DNA from: Brassica napus
Taxonomy: Eukaryota > Streptophyta > Magnoliopsida > Brassicales > Brassicaceae
DNA: 64,000 nucleotides
Assembly: GCF_020379485.1 (NCBI RefSeq)
Contig: NC_063439.1
Coordinates: forward strand, 12,316,466 to 12,380,465
Reading direction: 5' to 3'
The notes beneath the pieces are model-generated. The model made no database searches and was not told the DNA's origin. It saw nothing but the letters and a program-made list of their open reading frames with translations. The position numbers and the translations under genes were made by a program. Positions 10,205 to 20,952 of this stretch are shown here, piece after piece; the stretch's first letter is position 1, and each line of letters begins with the position of its first letter.

Positions 10205-10730
10205 TCAAGCTTGCGGTATAAGGAAGGTTCCTTTGAGCATCAATTGAATTTTAACTTCTCAAGAACCTTGTTTAGCTTCTCATTCCAAGCTCTTGGGGAT
10301 TTGTCTTAGACCATATAGATCTTTATTGAGTTTATATACCTTGTGTTCCTAACCTTTAACTTCAAAGCCTTCGGGTTGGCTCACAAACACCACTTCCTTC
10401 AAGTCTCCATGAAGGAAGGTGGTCTTGACATCTAAATTGTTAATCTCCCATCCTCTTGAAGGCGCTAGAGCAATGATAAACCTGACGGTTTCAATACTGT
10501 ACCGTTGAATATACCCTTTCGCCACCAGTCTCGATTTGTATTTATTTATGCTGCCATCTGCGTTCCTCTTAATCTCGAAGATTCATTTTAAACCAATTGG
10601 TTTAGCTCCTGGTGGTAGATCGACAAGAACCCATGTTTTGTTCTTCACGATCGATTTGATATCTTCTTCGCATGCATCACGCCATACTTTCTCCTCAATT
10701 GCGGTTTTAAAATCCCACGGCTCTTCATTC
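10205..10730 (-). pseudogene. copia reverse transcriptase, N-terminal part only
   Basis: The minus strand reads W-RDACEEDIKSIVKNKTW, LVDLPPGAKPIGLK, RNADGSINKYKSRLVAKGY, then DVKTTFLHGDLKEVVFVSQP (first catalytic Asp region) and LYGLRQIPKSLE. Stops are present. The frame ends at 10205 before the YVDD box, where it meets the duplicated MULE segment. Confidence 0.85.
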
Positions 10731-10777
10731 AGGAGGAGTAGGAGACGTGCTCTTCATTCAGGAGGAGTAGGAGACGT
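10720..10777. repeat. 29-bp perfect tandem duplication
   Basis: Two adjacent identical 29-mers, 10720-10748 and 10749-10777 (each starting GCTCTTCATTCAGG). They fall in the copia integrase-RT hinge and shift the reading frame, a replication-slippage type lesion. Confidence 0.95.
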
Positions 10778-12947
10778 TCTCCTTCCACCTCGGCGATATA
10801 GATGTAGTCATCAAGATAAGCTGGCTTCTTACTGACTCTGGTTGATCTTCGTGGTTGAAACTTGTCTGCATCCTCATCGGTTTCAACTACAGTCTCGTCG
10901 TTTTCTTCTTCGGCTACGTCTTCGTCTTTGGGAACATTACTATCTGCAGCATCATCTTCTCCATTCCCCTGTTTTTCATGATCTCCAAGTGGAACTTCGA
11001 ATGACCCTGGTCTCTCAGTTACACCCGGTGTAATTTTGTTCCAATCCCCAGCTTTATTTTCTTCGAAAAGAACGCCTCTGCTAACAACTATTCTTTGTTG
11101 TGTGGGATCGAACAGTCTGTACACTTTAGAACCAGGCTTGGTTCCCAGGTGTACTAGGGGACGAGACCTATGATCCAACTTCTTTAAGTTCCATGTCTCT
11201 ACCTTAGCATGTGCAGTACAACCAAATACTCGTAAGTGGCCGATGTTTGGTTTTCTTCCTCTGAAGGCTTCATACGGTGGTCTGAAAAACCAAAGTCTTT
11301 ATTGCAATTCTGTTGATCAGATAGGTTGAATGTCAAACTGCCTCACCCCCACAGGTAGTTTGGTACTTCCATGTGTGTCAAAATACCCCTTGTCATCTCT
11401 AACAAGGTTCTATTACGTCTCTCAACTACTTCGTTCTGCTGCGGTGTATACGGAGCAGTTAAGTGTCGTTGTATACCTGATACCTGTGGGAACCGAAATT
11501 TGCACTGTCGATTTCCGTTTAAATAAGGAAACTAGAAAAACCCTAATTTCCCAGAGGACTCGGATATCTGCTAATACCACACCTCAAGCAATCAGAACAC
11601 GAGAATAACAACGATAAAGTATAAGAAATCAAAAAGAGAGCAAAAAAGATCTTATTCCGAATTTGCGTATGAGCGTTTACAACAAGGTATAAGCCTGGGC
11701 TCGAGAGCTGTCGGCGAGATTCCTAGTTCTAGCAACCCTAAGACGGCTAAACCTAATTGAGTCCCAACTCGAAATAACAAAAATGAAAATATGCCTAAAT
11801 TGCTCTAAGTGCTAAGTTTGCTCTGAAAAAAGTCTCCCCTCATGCCTCTCGCCTAGGACTCCTTATATACTTGCTCCAAGGTCGGTTTATGCTTTTACTC
11901 TTCTGCCCTTAAGCCGTCATAGCATAAAATGGAGATATTCCATTTTTTCCGATCTTCGTAATTATCCTCAAAATTTCGTATTTATCCGCGGAAACTTGAC
12001 ATTTATCCTTCCTTGCTCGCCAAGCGTAAACCGTGCTACGGTTTATGGGCTTTTGGTTAAGAAATCGTAGAGTGGGCTTCAAGTCATGTTTTAGGTCCCT
12101 TTGGGCCGTTTTCTGACTCGAAGCGTTTACTATGACTTCTTTCGATAAAGAACGAACTTTCCGCGGTTTTAATCCGCAAAGTTTGATCGATGATTTAGAA
12201 TAGCGGAAAACATGAGCCGAGTTCGCTACGGTCTTCGGGAGATAGTATCGAAGGTTCGACGAGAATACATGGACTGGTGTCGTATCGACGTTTCAGAAGA
12301 GCTCGGTCGTTTCGTAGCGACCGAGCTTGGCTGAGCTCGGTCGCTACGTAGCGACCTTTTTTCGAGCTCTCATCGGATGTCTCGTTTTTCCTCCGCAAAG
12401 CTTTTTCGTAAGAAAGAATCTATTTTGAAAAAGTATTTATCGGAGAAATTCTCGTTTTCTTCCTCGGACGTTTTGAATGTTAACTTCGTCGCAACCGTTT
12501 TTGACCCCAACAATACCTTGCAGAAGTCTTTGAATTCTGAGCTTGTAAATTCTCCACCCCTATCTGTTCTCAGAGTCTTTACGGTTATACCAGTTTCATG
12601 TTCAACTATTGCCTTGAAGCGCTTGAACTTGTCGAAAGCTTCTCCCTTCTCTTTCAACAGAATAGACCACATATAACGCGAGTGGTCGTCTATGAGCACG
12701 GATATATACATGTTTCTTCCTGCGGTAGATGGTGTTATCGGTCCACACAGATCACACTGTGCATGAGCTCCAGACCAGAGGATGCACGATAAGTGGTGGA
12801 GACTGGAAACAGTTGTCTTGTTTGCTTTTCACGCAAACATGAATCGCAAGTATCCTTCTCGACTTTTTGCCTGGCAATGCCTGTGACGAGCTCCTTTTCT
12901 ACCATTGTCTTCATCGCATCGACTCCAAGATGTCCTAAACGTGCATG
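10729..12947 (-). pseudogene. copia integrase, split by a solo LTR
   Basis: The pre-integrase zinc region (LGHLGVDAMKTMVEKE, CDSC) lies at 12947-12740 with a frameshift. The core starts at 12711: YISVLIDDHSRYMW with the first Asp, then TLRTDRGGEF with the second, up to FKDFCK. A solo LTR (11485-12512) interrupts. The core resumes below 11480 as GIQRHLTAPYTPQQNEVVER, which supplies the third acidic residue, then HMEVPNYLWG followed by a stop. The C-terminal part (11178 down) reads HRSRPLVHLGTKPGSKVYRL and an acidic hinge. Removing the LTR and one TSD copy restores continuity, so the LTR entered an element already transposed here. Confidence 0.88.
11485..12512 (+). mobile_element. Solo LTR inserted in the copia integrase
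   Basis: 1028 bp with TGTGGGAACC at the left and GACCCCAACA at the right end, flanked by a perfect 5-bp target-site duplication ATACC (11480-11484 and 12513-12517). The same LTR occurs at 35916-37104 with its own different TSD, confirming the boundaries. No internal region is present, so it arose by LTR-LTR recombination. Two copies of the palindrome GGTCGCTACGTAGCGACC (one degenerate) lie at 12305-12322 and 12339-12356. The family, gypsy or other, cannot be told from the LTR alone. Confidence 0.93.
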
Positions 12948-13430
12948 TCAACGAGAGTAGTCGCTCTTAACCTCAAGTTGCAGGCACTTGCATTCTTCTA
13001 CCTCCATTAGTACTTTATATAATATGTTTTGGGATCTTGGTGCCTTCACGATTAGGTTGCCATATTTGTCATGTAGAGTAAGGTAATCTTCTCTCATCCT
13101 TACATCACATCCTGACTCTGTAGCTTGTTCGAGACTTATAATGTTACTCTTTAACTCAAGGATAAAGTAGATATCAGGAAGAATCTTCTTTCTTCCGTCT
13201 TGGCTTATAAACAACATGAAACCTTTCCCTTTAATGTCTATTCTCGAATCATCTTCGAACCGAACATTTCTAGTGATTGTTTCATTAATGAATCTAAAGT
13301 AGCTTTTATTTCCAGTCACGTGGTTACTAGCTCCGTTTTCTAAGTACCATATTCTGTCACCATCAGTGCTGGAATCAAACTCTTTAGGCTTCACGTTTCG
13401 TTCATTGAGATAGACAATTTCATGCATCAT
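12948..13430 (-). pseudogene. copia protease region
   Basis: 160 open codons holding the aspartic protease entry region WYLENGASNHVTG, in which the usual Asp of the D-N/S-G-A motif is Glu. This is followed by the conserved copia stretch IDIKGKGFMLFI and NIISLEQATESGCDVRM. The altered catalytic position makes activity unlikely even though the frame is open. Confidence 0.85.
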
Positions 13431-13469
13431 AAGTCCATCGGCTTCAAGAGTTTCATATCCATACTTGCT

Positions 13470-14196
13470 TTATGTTGTTTCTTGTATCTTGAGTAACCTA
13501 TCCGGACATGTAGCTGCAAATTGTCCCACTTTATCACATCTAACTCCTGTGATCTTGGAGGCGACTCTGCTTTCCCAATACGATATACCGCGTCCTCTTC
13601 CTATGTTATCGTATCGATTTCCTCGGCCTCGTCCTTTATATTCTATATCTTGATATGTTTGTGGTTCTGTATTGCTGTACATAAGCTTGCCCTGGCTATC
13701 TTGTGTATCTTCTTCTTCTTCTGCAGAGATACGTTCCGTATGCTTTAAAACGACCGACAACATCTTTGAAACCCGTAGTATTTAAATCCAATAGTTGTTC
13801 GAGGGAAACAACTATGTGAATATATTTCTTGTGTGGTAATATATTTTTTACGAGTTTAGCTTCCTCCATACTTTCTCCTAGTGCAGCTGATTTCGACGAT
13901 ATCTCTGATGACTTGCCCAGAAAGTCATCATTCTTATCGGTTTCTTTCATCTTCAATCGTTCGAATTCAGTCATGAGGGTTTGAAGTCGTGCCTCTCTCA
14001 CCCTGTCAGCTCCTACATAGCGGGTTTTGATCGCATCCCACACCTTCTTTGCGGTATCAAATTCTCCCACTTGTAGGATCATACTCTTCGGGATAGATTG
14101 AAACATGAGTGCCGACACCATATCATTCTTTTCGCCGTCAGTCGACTCTTTCTCGACCACTTCCAATACCTTATGAACCCTAGGTAACGTTTTCAT
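13470..14196 (-). pseudogene. copia gag with degenerate zinc knuckle
   Basis: Frame 14196-13696 has the UBN2-type gag signature of copia elements: IPKSMILQVGEFDTAKKVWD, then RVREARLQTLMTEFERLKM. A frame change near 13720-13760 leads to the nucleocapsid part (13763-13470) with a decayed CCHC knuckle: RCDKVGQFAATCPDRL lacks the first Cys and has Gln in place of His. An arginine/glycine-rich spacer precedes it. The mutated knuckle and frame breaks indicate a dead gene. Confidence 0.85.
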
Positions 14197-14309
14197 CCGT
14201 ATCGCCGGTGTAATTTGTTGTCGTCAACATAAGACACTTTATGGAAGACGAGCCTCCTTTCTTCTTGATTTTCGTAGTAACTAAATCATCTATGATTCTC
14301 AATCAGTTT

Positions 14310-14321
14310 GCTCTGATACCA
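14310..14321 (-). other. Primer-binding site (tRNA-Met type)
   Basis: TGGTATCAGAGC on the minus strand, the usual plant copia primer-binding site, directly inside the 5' LTR. Confidence 0.85.
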
Positions 14322-14323
14322 AA

Positions 14324-14568
14324 TATAAGTCTAGGATTGTATGAACTCAATATAAATAAACTCTTCTTTATTAGCTTAAAAAACACTCACAAAACTTAAG
14401 CACTCAAACTTAATCTCTAAATTCACACAATCTATGCAACACTCTTGCATCTTATTATATAGAGACCATAGTTTTTAAACTCATTAGGTAAACTAACTAT
14501 CCTAATTCTAACTCACTTAGGATTGATGTAACTTGTATCCTAAGTTAACTTCATGTTTATCTCCAACA
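14324..14568 (-). repeat. 5' LTR of the copia element
   Basis: On the minus strand begins TGTTGGAGATAAACATGAAG and ends just before the primer-binding site TGGTATCAGAGC. About 245 bp. The inner boundary is uncertain by a few bases because a clear CA terminus is not visible. The partner LTR is not in the window. Confidence 0.75.
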
Positions 14569-15155
14569 CTAACCACTCTGCGTAAAAGTGCCAATTGTTA
14601 AAAATTTATTATAATTGTTTCGTATTCTATAATTATATATTGATTTTGAAGTCAGGTCACAAAAAGGAGAAAACTATGGGGTGAAAAGGTTTTCTGGTGA
14701 AAGGAGTGTTTGAAAAGGCGACACCTTTTACTTTTATTTGTTGTTTAAAGACATATTTCAATGTATATCTATTGGATTTAAAAAAAAAAATTAAATAATT
14801 TTAATCATAGATAGTTACTAATCGACAGTTAGCAGTCTGTTATGTCTTCGTCAAGTCTACCAAGTTGCAATTTTTATTAATTAAAAGACCTGCAGCGTGA
14901 CACATGTATAACTAAAACTTGCACAAACGATGAGTCGGGCCTGGTAGTACTCCATATTACCCATATATATCTTCCATCAAATATATTTTAATTTTCTTAA
15001 AGGAACATGCTACATTTCTCGGTTACAAAAGAAAACATCCGACATTTCTACGGCTATATATATGGTACGAAAAATTAAATCTAACAAAAGTAAAAGCAAA
15101 GGCGTGAGAAAAACAAGACAAACGAGGCTTCTTCTCCAATTCCCTGGGAACAATA
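14569..15155 (+). promoter_or_regulatory. Promoter and 5' UTR region of the NRT2 gene
   Basis: The 587 bases between the copia LTR and the NRT2 start codon hold no ORF. A TATATATAT run at 15055-15063, ~95 bases upstream of the ATG, is the likely TATA box, leaving a short A-rich leader. With a copia LTR ending at 14568, the local promoter is under 600 bp unless it extends through the retroelement. No nitrate-response element could be asserted by eye. Confidence 0.6.
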
Positions 15156-18095
15156 ATGGCTCACCGTAATGAAGAAGAAGGATCTATTGGGACCTCCATG
15201 CATGGAGTTACCGCGAAAGAACATGTTTTCTCTTTCTCTGACCAAGGCGAAGATGCATGGTCTTCCCATAGCGTCCAGTCTGATGATCCAACGGCTATGT
15301 TTCCCTTTCCAGTCGACTCAGAACATAAAGCAAAAGTGTTCAAACCATTGTCATTTGCGAAACCACACATGAGAGCTTTCCACTTAGGATGGATCTCTTT
15401 CTTCACTTGCTTTATCTCCACGTTTGCCGCCGCACCTCTCGTTCCCATCATCAGGGACAATCTTGATTTGACCAAAACTGATATAGGAAATGCAGGAGTC
15501 GCCTCCGTTTCCGGGGCCATTTTTTCAAGGCTTGCTATGGGAGCGGTTTGTGACTTGCTCGGGGCTAGGTACTTATAAAGTTTCTACACTCCACTTATAT
15601 TTATAACAGAATTAGTTTGAATATATAATATCTAACGTACATACTGTACACATGCATTAGATATAGGATCCACCAATATGAACAATCCAAATCATGATGG
15701 GAAAATACATCATACATATCTCGCGATTTTTATAGTTTTATGCATAAACTTTATTATCCACATATACATCACATTTTCCACGGTTAATTTAAATGGTCTC
15801 CGACTAGAAATAAAATTAAATCTACATTGTACTAATTAACCAATAAAATAAACACAGGTACGGAACGGCGTTTCTCCTAATGCTGTCGGCTCCAGCAGTG
15901 TTCAGCATGTCTTTTGTAGCTGACGCTGGTGGCTACTTATCCGTCCGGTTCATGATCGGTTTCTGTCTAGCCACCTTTGTGTCATGTTCATACTGGACCA
16001 GTGTGATGTTTACTGGAAAGATCATTGGACTCGTCAACGGATGTGCCGGTGGTTGGGGAGACATGGGAGGAGGCGTGACTCAGTTACTCATGCCGATGGT
16101 CTTCCACATCATCAAAGTCGCTGGAGCCACTCCTTTCACGGCATGGAGGATCGCGTTCTTCATCCCCGGCTTTCTTCAGGTTATCATGGGGATTCTAGTG
16201 CTCACTCTTGGACAAGATTTTCCTGATGGAAACCTAAGTACTCTGCAGAAGAAAGGAGACGTTTCTAAAGACAAATTAACCAAGGTGCATGATTAATCCG
16301 ATTCGGGTTCTTAACTCATCATTTGATATTTTTTGGTTTTTTTTTTTACACTTTTCGGCTAAGAACATGCTTTTATATCTCTTATTTAAGATCCGGTTTT
16401 TAACTTTTCTTAATTAAAAACTAAGAAACGGTTATTAACCGAAGCTAAGAACCCCACTTTAAGAATCCGGGTTAATCATGGGTTAATCATGGTCTAAATG
16501 AAGCAAGTAAATCACAGTTTTATAAATCAGTCAAAGTACGTTTACTTTGAACCAAACCTTATATCTTGAGAACCAAAAACATAATTAGTCCGCCTCGTTT
16601 GCTGCCACCATTCAAATTCTATGTTTTTGATGTACACATGTGACATGCCTAAATCGAAACTGATTATTTATTTATTTGAATGCACATAAAAATTCCGGTT
16701 TTTTTACACGATTTTTTTTGTTCTTTTAGGTGTTTTGGTATGCTCTTCGGAACTACAGAACATATGTTTTGTTCATTCTCTATGGATTTTCCATGGGAAT
16801 AGAAATGACCATCAACAATGTTATCTCAGAATATTTCTTCGACAGGTTTGTTCAATTGCATTATCATATCAAATATACTAACGGGGAATTAGTGAGAATT
16901 GGTTTTTTGTTGGTTATTATAGTTCATATATTTTGTTTGTTATTGGTATATAGATTCTACAGTTTTAAGGAAATTCATTATAGTAATTTTTAGTTGTAAT
17001 ATTTTTTGAAATTCACACTTATTAATTTGATGACTTCTAAATCCTGCTTAAAATGTGATTTTATAATAATTCTAATAAAATTTAGTTTTATAATTTAAGT
17101 TATTAATCACAAGAATATTATGGATATTCATTGGCTTTCTTAAAGTTGTTAACTTTCTACAAACTTAGCATAGCTCTATGCAAATTTAACAAATATCCGA
17201 ACATTGAAATTTAACCATCTCTGTCAAAATTCAAGTCTCACCAATCCCTTAATATTCTTTTCAGATTTAAGTTTCTTCCATTAAGAGTAACTTGACCTAT
17301 TTGTTTAATTTGTTTACGTACATAAGGTTCAACTTAACTTGACCTCTAATTTTCTCTCAGATTTAAGTTTCTTCCATCACAAGTAACTTGACTTGCTTCT
17401 TTTGTTTTACGTGTATCAGGTTTCAACTCGAACTCCATACAGCTGGTATGATAGCAGCCAGCTTTGGTATGGCTAACTTCTTCGCTCGTCCTATTGGGGG
17501 CTTCGCATCAGACGTGTCAGCTAGGTTTTTCGGTATGAGAGGGAGGTTATGGACCCTTTGGATCTTACAAACTTCTGGTGGTCTTTTCTGTGTTTGGCTC
17601 GGCCGTGCCACTTCACTTCCTATAGCTATTTTAGCCATGATGCTTTTTTCCTTTGGTGTACAAGCTGCTTGTGGGGCCATCTTCGGCATCGTTCCTTTTG
17701 TCTCGCGCCGCTCTCTAGGAATAATATCAGGACTGACCGGCGCAGGAGGAAACTTTGGGTCGGGTCTAACTCAACTGCCCTTTTTCTCGTCATCAAGATT
17801 CCATACTGCAGATGGTTTGTCGCTGATGGGAATTACAGCGATGATTTTTACGCTTTTGGTTGCGTTTATACATTTTCCACAGTGGGGAAGTATGTTTTTA
17901 GGACCAACAAGTGACAATAGAACATCAAAAGAAGAGCATTATTATGTGGCGGAGTGGACTGAGGAAGAGAAGCTGCAAGGATTGCATGAAGGCAGCCTAA
18001 AGTTCGCAGAGAATAGTAGATCTGAAAGAGGCAAAAAGGCAGCTCCGGACGGAACCTCCACACCGCTGGAAAATGAAAATCCGGCTAATGTTTAG
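15156..18095 (+). CDS. NRT2: High-affinity nitrate transporter, NRT2 family (four exons)
   Basis: Exons 15156-15568, 15858-16284, 16730-16845 and 17420-18095 join with GT-AG introns to a 543-residue protein, near the ~530 residues usual for NRT2. It is a plasma-membrane MFS nitrate/proton symporter that works with the partner NAR2/NRT3 (family knowledge). The N-terminus [14 protein letters not shown] and the block [20 protein letters not shown] are typical of the Arabidopsis NRT2.3/NRT2.6 branch. Motifs seen: [19 protein letters not shown] (MFS signature), the glycine-rich [16 protein letters not shown], the second glycine signature [15 protein letters not shown], and [12 protein letters not shown]. 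The hydrophobic segments fit ~12 membrane helices with a hydrophilic C-terminal tail (SEWT-like [20 protein letters not shown]). No stops or frameshifts occur, and the splice sites are canonical. This is the only intact host gene here; orthology to one named NRT2 member needs a tree. Confidence 0.95.
15569..15857 (+). other. NRT2 intron 1
   Basis: 289 bp, GT-AG, splitting an Arg codon (AG|G) before YGTAF. Confidence 0.9.
16285..16729 (+). other. NRT2 intron 2
   Basis: 445 bp, phase 0, between LTK and [13 protein letters not shown]-rich with no inserted element recognised. Confidence 0.9.
16846..17419 (+). other. NRT2 intron 3
   Basis: 574 bp, AT-rich, splitting the Arg codon of EYFFDRFQLE. 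It contains a short internal repeat: TCAGATTTAAGTTTCTTCCA occurs at about 17262-17281 and 17358-17377, followed each time by AAGTAACTTGAC-type sequence. Confidence 0.85.
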
Positions 18096-18319
18096 TTATG
18101 GAATATTATTTTCATCTCGTATACAACTACACATAAAATAAGTGTTCTTTATATGTCCAAGGAGCACAAATACATTCATTTCATCAAATTGAATTACTTT
18201 TTTTTTGTCTGGATTGTTTCTTGTTATATATGAAGTTTTATTAATTCAAAGTAATACATTCATTTCATCAAATTGTCATGTTTCTTAGTTTGTATGTAGA
18301 TATTACTTATTGATCATTC

Positions 18320-18400
18320 AAACTAAAATATAGATATTTCAAAATGATATTTTTTGTGTGTTTCAAAAAAGATCATTTTGAAATATTTATATTTTAGTTT
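18320..18400. repeat. Short inverted repeat / hairpin, MITE remnant
   Basis: Arms of ~35 bases (AACTAAAATATAGATATTTC... against its complement ending TATTTTAGTTT) separated by ~10 bases, about 225 bases past the NRT2 stop. It could lie in the 3' UTR or beyond the poly-A site. Confidence 0.7.
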
Positions 18401-18888
18401 TATCTAACCAACCTCCATAACAAACATCCATATGCTTAGTCCAACATCAAAATCACATTGGGAACACGGTTTATTTATTTATATAAATCTGTATGTCACA
18501 ATTGACAAAAGATAGTGCGTACCTTGATTTCTTCATGGCAAGGTATAAATAAGAATCAGTGTTTTTTTTACAATTTTTTTTATCTTTCTTTGCACTAGGT
18601 GTATCCACGGGTATTTTTTTTTTGTCAGAATTTTTCATACGGTTTTAAATTGTGTTTCATTTTTATGTTTCCGAAAGAAAATTGAATTGTGTAGAAAGAA
18701 TAATTTAGATTTTTTCAAAAGCAAGCTAAGAAACTAGTTTTGTCTAAGTATCTACAAAAACTAATATAATAACAGCTCAAACAAGAAATATTTATAGATG
18801 ATCAGTAACAAAAAAAGTAGCTCACTCCACATTGGAAAATTACAAGATTCTGTTACAAACTTGAATGCCCAATCTTAAGTAAAAAAGG

Positions 18889-18927
18889 CAGTATGTCTTT
18901 TGTAGCCGACGCTGGTGGCCACTTAGC
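18889..18927 (+). pseudogene. 39-bp scrap of NRT2 exon 2
   Basis: Matches 15903-15941 in exon 2 ([11 protein letters not shown] coding sequence) except for a few substitutions: GTATGTCTTTTGTAGCCGAC here against GCATGTCTTTTGTAGCTGAC. Flanking bases do not match. It is a small duplicated exon fragment downstream of the parent gene, or the last trace of an older tandem NRT2 copy. Confidence 0.75.
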
Positions 18928-19077
18928 TCCATTAAAAAAGTGGGAGATGACGATGATCTGTACGGTCCACTAAATAAATAAAGTATGGGTCGGTTGATAT
19001 AACTATATAAGACCAAGTTGTTATTTTTTTATTGTGGTCATAATTTGGTGTGTACTTTGTCCGGAGTATCTAACGCG

Positions 19078-19383
19078 ATTTTTTTTAACGTTGATTTATT
19101 ATGATCTTACAATTATGATATAGGAAAGACAATTACGATTCGATAACCGACAATACTACCTGTCTTATGAAGACCTACGCCTAACTGCATCACCTGAGCC
19201 GTCATATGGAGATCCACGTCTGACCAGATTTACTGCATAATTGTTTAATAAACCGCTCTCTCCGGGACTTGAAACCTGAATTTCTTGTAATCTGCAATAA
19301 ATTGCATAGTCTGGGATTCGAACCCCAGACCTGAGTGTAGAAGCCTTTAAACCTTAACCAATAGGCTACGGTGCTTCCACAAC
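19078..19383 (-). mobile_element. tRNA-derived SINE with target-site duplication
   Basis: On the minus strand the 5' end has pol III promoter boxes: A-box-like TAGCCTATTGGTT (19368-19356) and B box GGTTCGAATCC (19324-19314). The body ends in an A run (T at 19079-19086). Flanks GTATCTAACGCG (19066-19077) and GTATCTTACGCG (19384-19395) match at 11 of 12 bases, a typical SINE target-site duplication. The 3' 200 bases are shared with the SINE at 40926-41219. Confidence 0.85.
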
Positions 19384-19539
19384 GTATCTTACGCGTTTGG
19401 AAGGTCATCAAACGTGGTTTGATTGCTCCACTTATCGCGTTGCCCCCACGACTACTTTATTTAAAACCGCAGAAAAAAAATATTCCAATTATCGCCTTGT
19501 AATTATAATAATTCTAACGTGTACCAGCTATTTTTTAAT

Positions 19540-20880
19540 AAGACTGTAGAGAAAAGAGATAATCTTTTCTCTCCTCGTCCACCGTTTTCTTCCTCTCGCC
19601 ACAACCTTTATTGTCGCCGGTCCGGTGGCCAACAGAGGTCTCTACCCGTCGGTCGCCACCCCAGATCTCCCTTGTGTCCAGCCTTTTCCCTTCTCTAGCT
19701 TCGATTTCACTGATTCCTCCTTTCTTCATCTACTATGTTCTTTGTCGATCTATTTGCAGCCGTATCCGATGATCTATTCCGGAGTCTGCGGGTGTCCATA
19801 ATCTCCCTAGAGTGATGGCGCGGACGTGGTTACTCAGATCTGAGAAGGAGGTGTCGGCTTGGTGGTAGATCTAGTGTTTGACATTGAGTGGATCTGGATC
19901 AGATCTCTCTCGGAGGGTTTGCTAGAGTGGTGAAGCATCGTTTCCTTCGCCATTCTGGTCAGTTCGTTGCCTCCACCATCAACCATGTCTCCTCATCCTG
20001 CCGCTTTGGTAAGAAGTTCCCTCACTTGTTCCAAGTTGAAAACGCGATATCTAGGCTTATCGTCGGGACTTTTTCCCGGCTATGATTTCTCAACAACGAC
20101 CATTGTGATTAGTTAGGCTTAGAATTGTCCGGGGTATCGGGTTTGATCGGAGTTCGTGCAATTCTTCTGATATTTCCCTTCTTCAATCGGCCGGTCTTTT
20201 CACCACCCTCTTTCCAGCTGATAGGAACTTTATTTTCCTCCATTTTCAAGCTTCAGAAGGAAGATGCATGCTGTCCCCTGCCTCTCTTGATGCTCTGTCA
20301 CATAATCCTTTGTGCTCTTCTTGTGTGATGGGACCAGAGTTGAGCCATTAAAACCTCTGCTTCCATCAGCCAGTACTCCACCTATCATTCGTCTGCTCGT
20401 TTCTTGTTGACGGGTTAGGATTCTCAGAGTGCGATTTGGCTTCTTCTTTATATTGCACGTCTGGAGTGGACTTCACCGGTAGTGATGGCTGGACCAGGAC
20501 TTGCCGACCCTGCTTCACCTGTCTTCCTCTCAGATTCGCCTTAGGGACAAGTTCACGGTCCCTCTAACTGTTCTCCGGTTGAATTCTCAAATGGCTCGTC
20601 TGATTTTGATGCAGGTCCCGTCTTCAATATATACGCATTGGTTTCCTGCAATCTAAGTGTTGTCTATGAAATTGTAATGTTAGCTAAGCTTCAATCACTT
20701 CCTTATGGTTGTGCTTGAACCTTCATTTTCTTATTGAGCTTTTTAGCTTTTTTGGTGGCCCTACAAGGCACCATTGCTTTGTCTATTGACCTAGCGACCT
20801 AGAAACATTAGGATTAGATTCGTCAAAGGAAAATGTATCTTCCTGCTTCATCATTCATTAATGAAATTCACATACTTACC
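19540..20880 (+). mobile_element. Putative LINE-derived non-coding stretch
   Basis: A GC-richer, pyrimidine-rich block (CTCTCCTCGTCCACCGTTTT onward) followed near 20640-20870 by a tail ending ATTAATGAAATTCACATAC. Its style resembles plant LINE 5' UTR plus 3' UTR with the coding middle lost, and it recalls 56890-57880. Short open frames (19888-20085, 20125-20328) match no family I know. Weakly supported. Confidence 0.35.
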
Positions 20881-20952
20881 AAATGAAAGCTTTCATTATG
20901 AGGGCTCAAGAATTTAATAGTATGGGTTCGCCCGATTATGTAATTTTGAATT

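Larger units (their letters stand above)
10205..14568 (-). mobile_element. Ty1/copia retrotransposon, truncated at its 3' side
   Basis: On the minus strand the order is 5' LTR (14568-14324), primer-binding site complementary to initiator tRNA-Met (14321-14310), gag, zinc knuckle, protease, pre-integrase, integrase, reverse transcriptase, then an abrupt end inside RT at 10205. RNase H and the 3' LTR are missing. The GAG-protease-integrase-RT order is diagnostic of copia. Frameshifts, stops and a 1-kb solo LTR in integrase make it inactive. Confidence 0.9.
18096..19065. other. NRT2 3' flank
   Basis: No gene. AATAA-type polyadenylation contexts lie at ~18135-18142. The stretch contains a small hairpin (18320-18400) and a scrap of NRT2 exon 2 (18889-18927). 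Confidence 0.6.

Noticed and set aside
12377..12676. 99-codon plus-strand frame
   Set aside because: It crosses the solo LTR border into antisense integrase; a shadow frame.
19202..19411. 69-codon minus-strand frame and a possible tRNA gene (GGTTCGAATCC)
   Set aside because: The pol III boxes, poly-A tail and 11/12 TSD fit a SINE; no cloverleaf with paired acceptor stem could be drawn.
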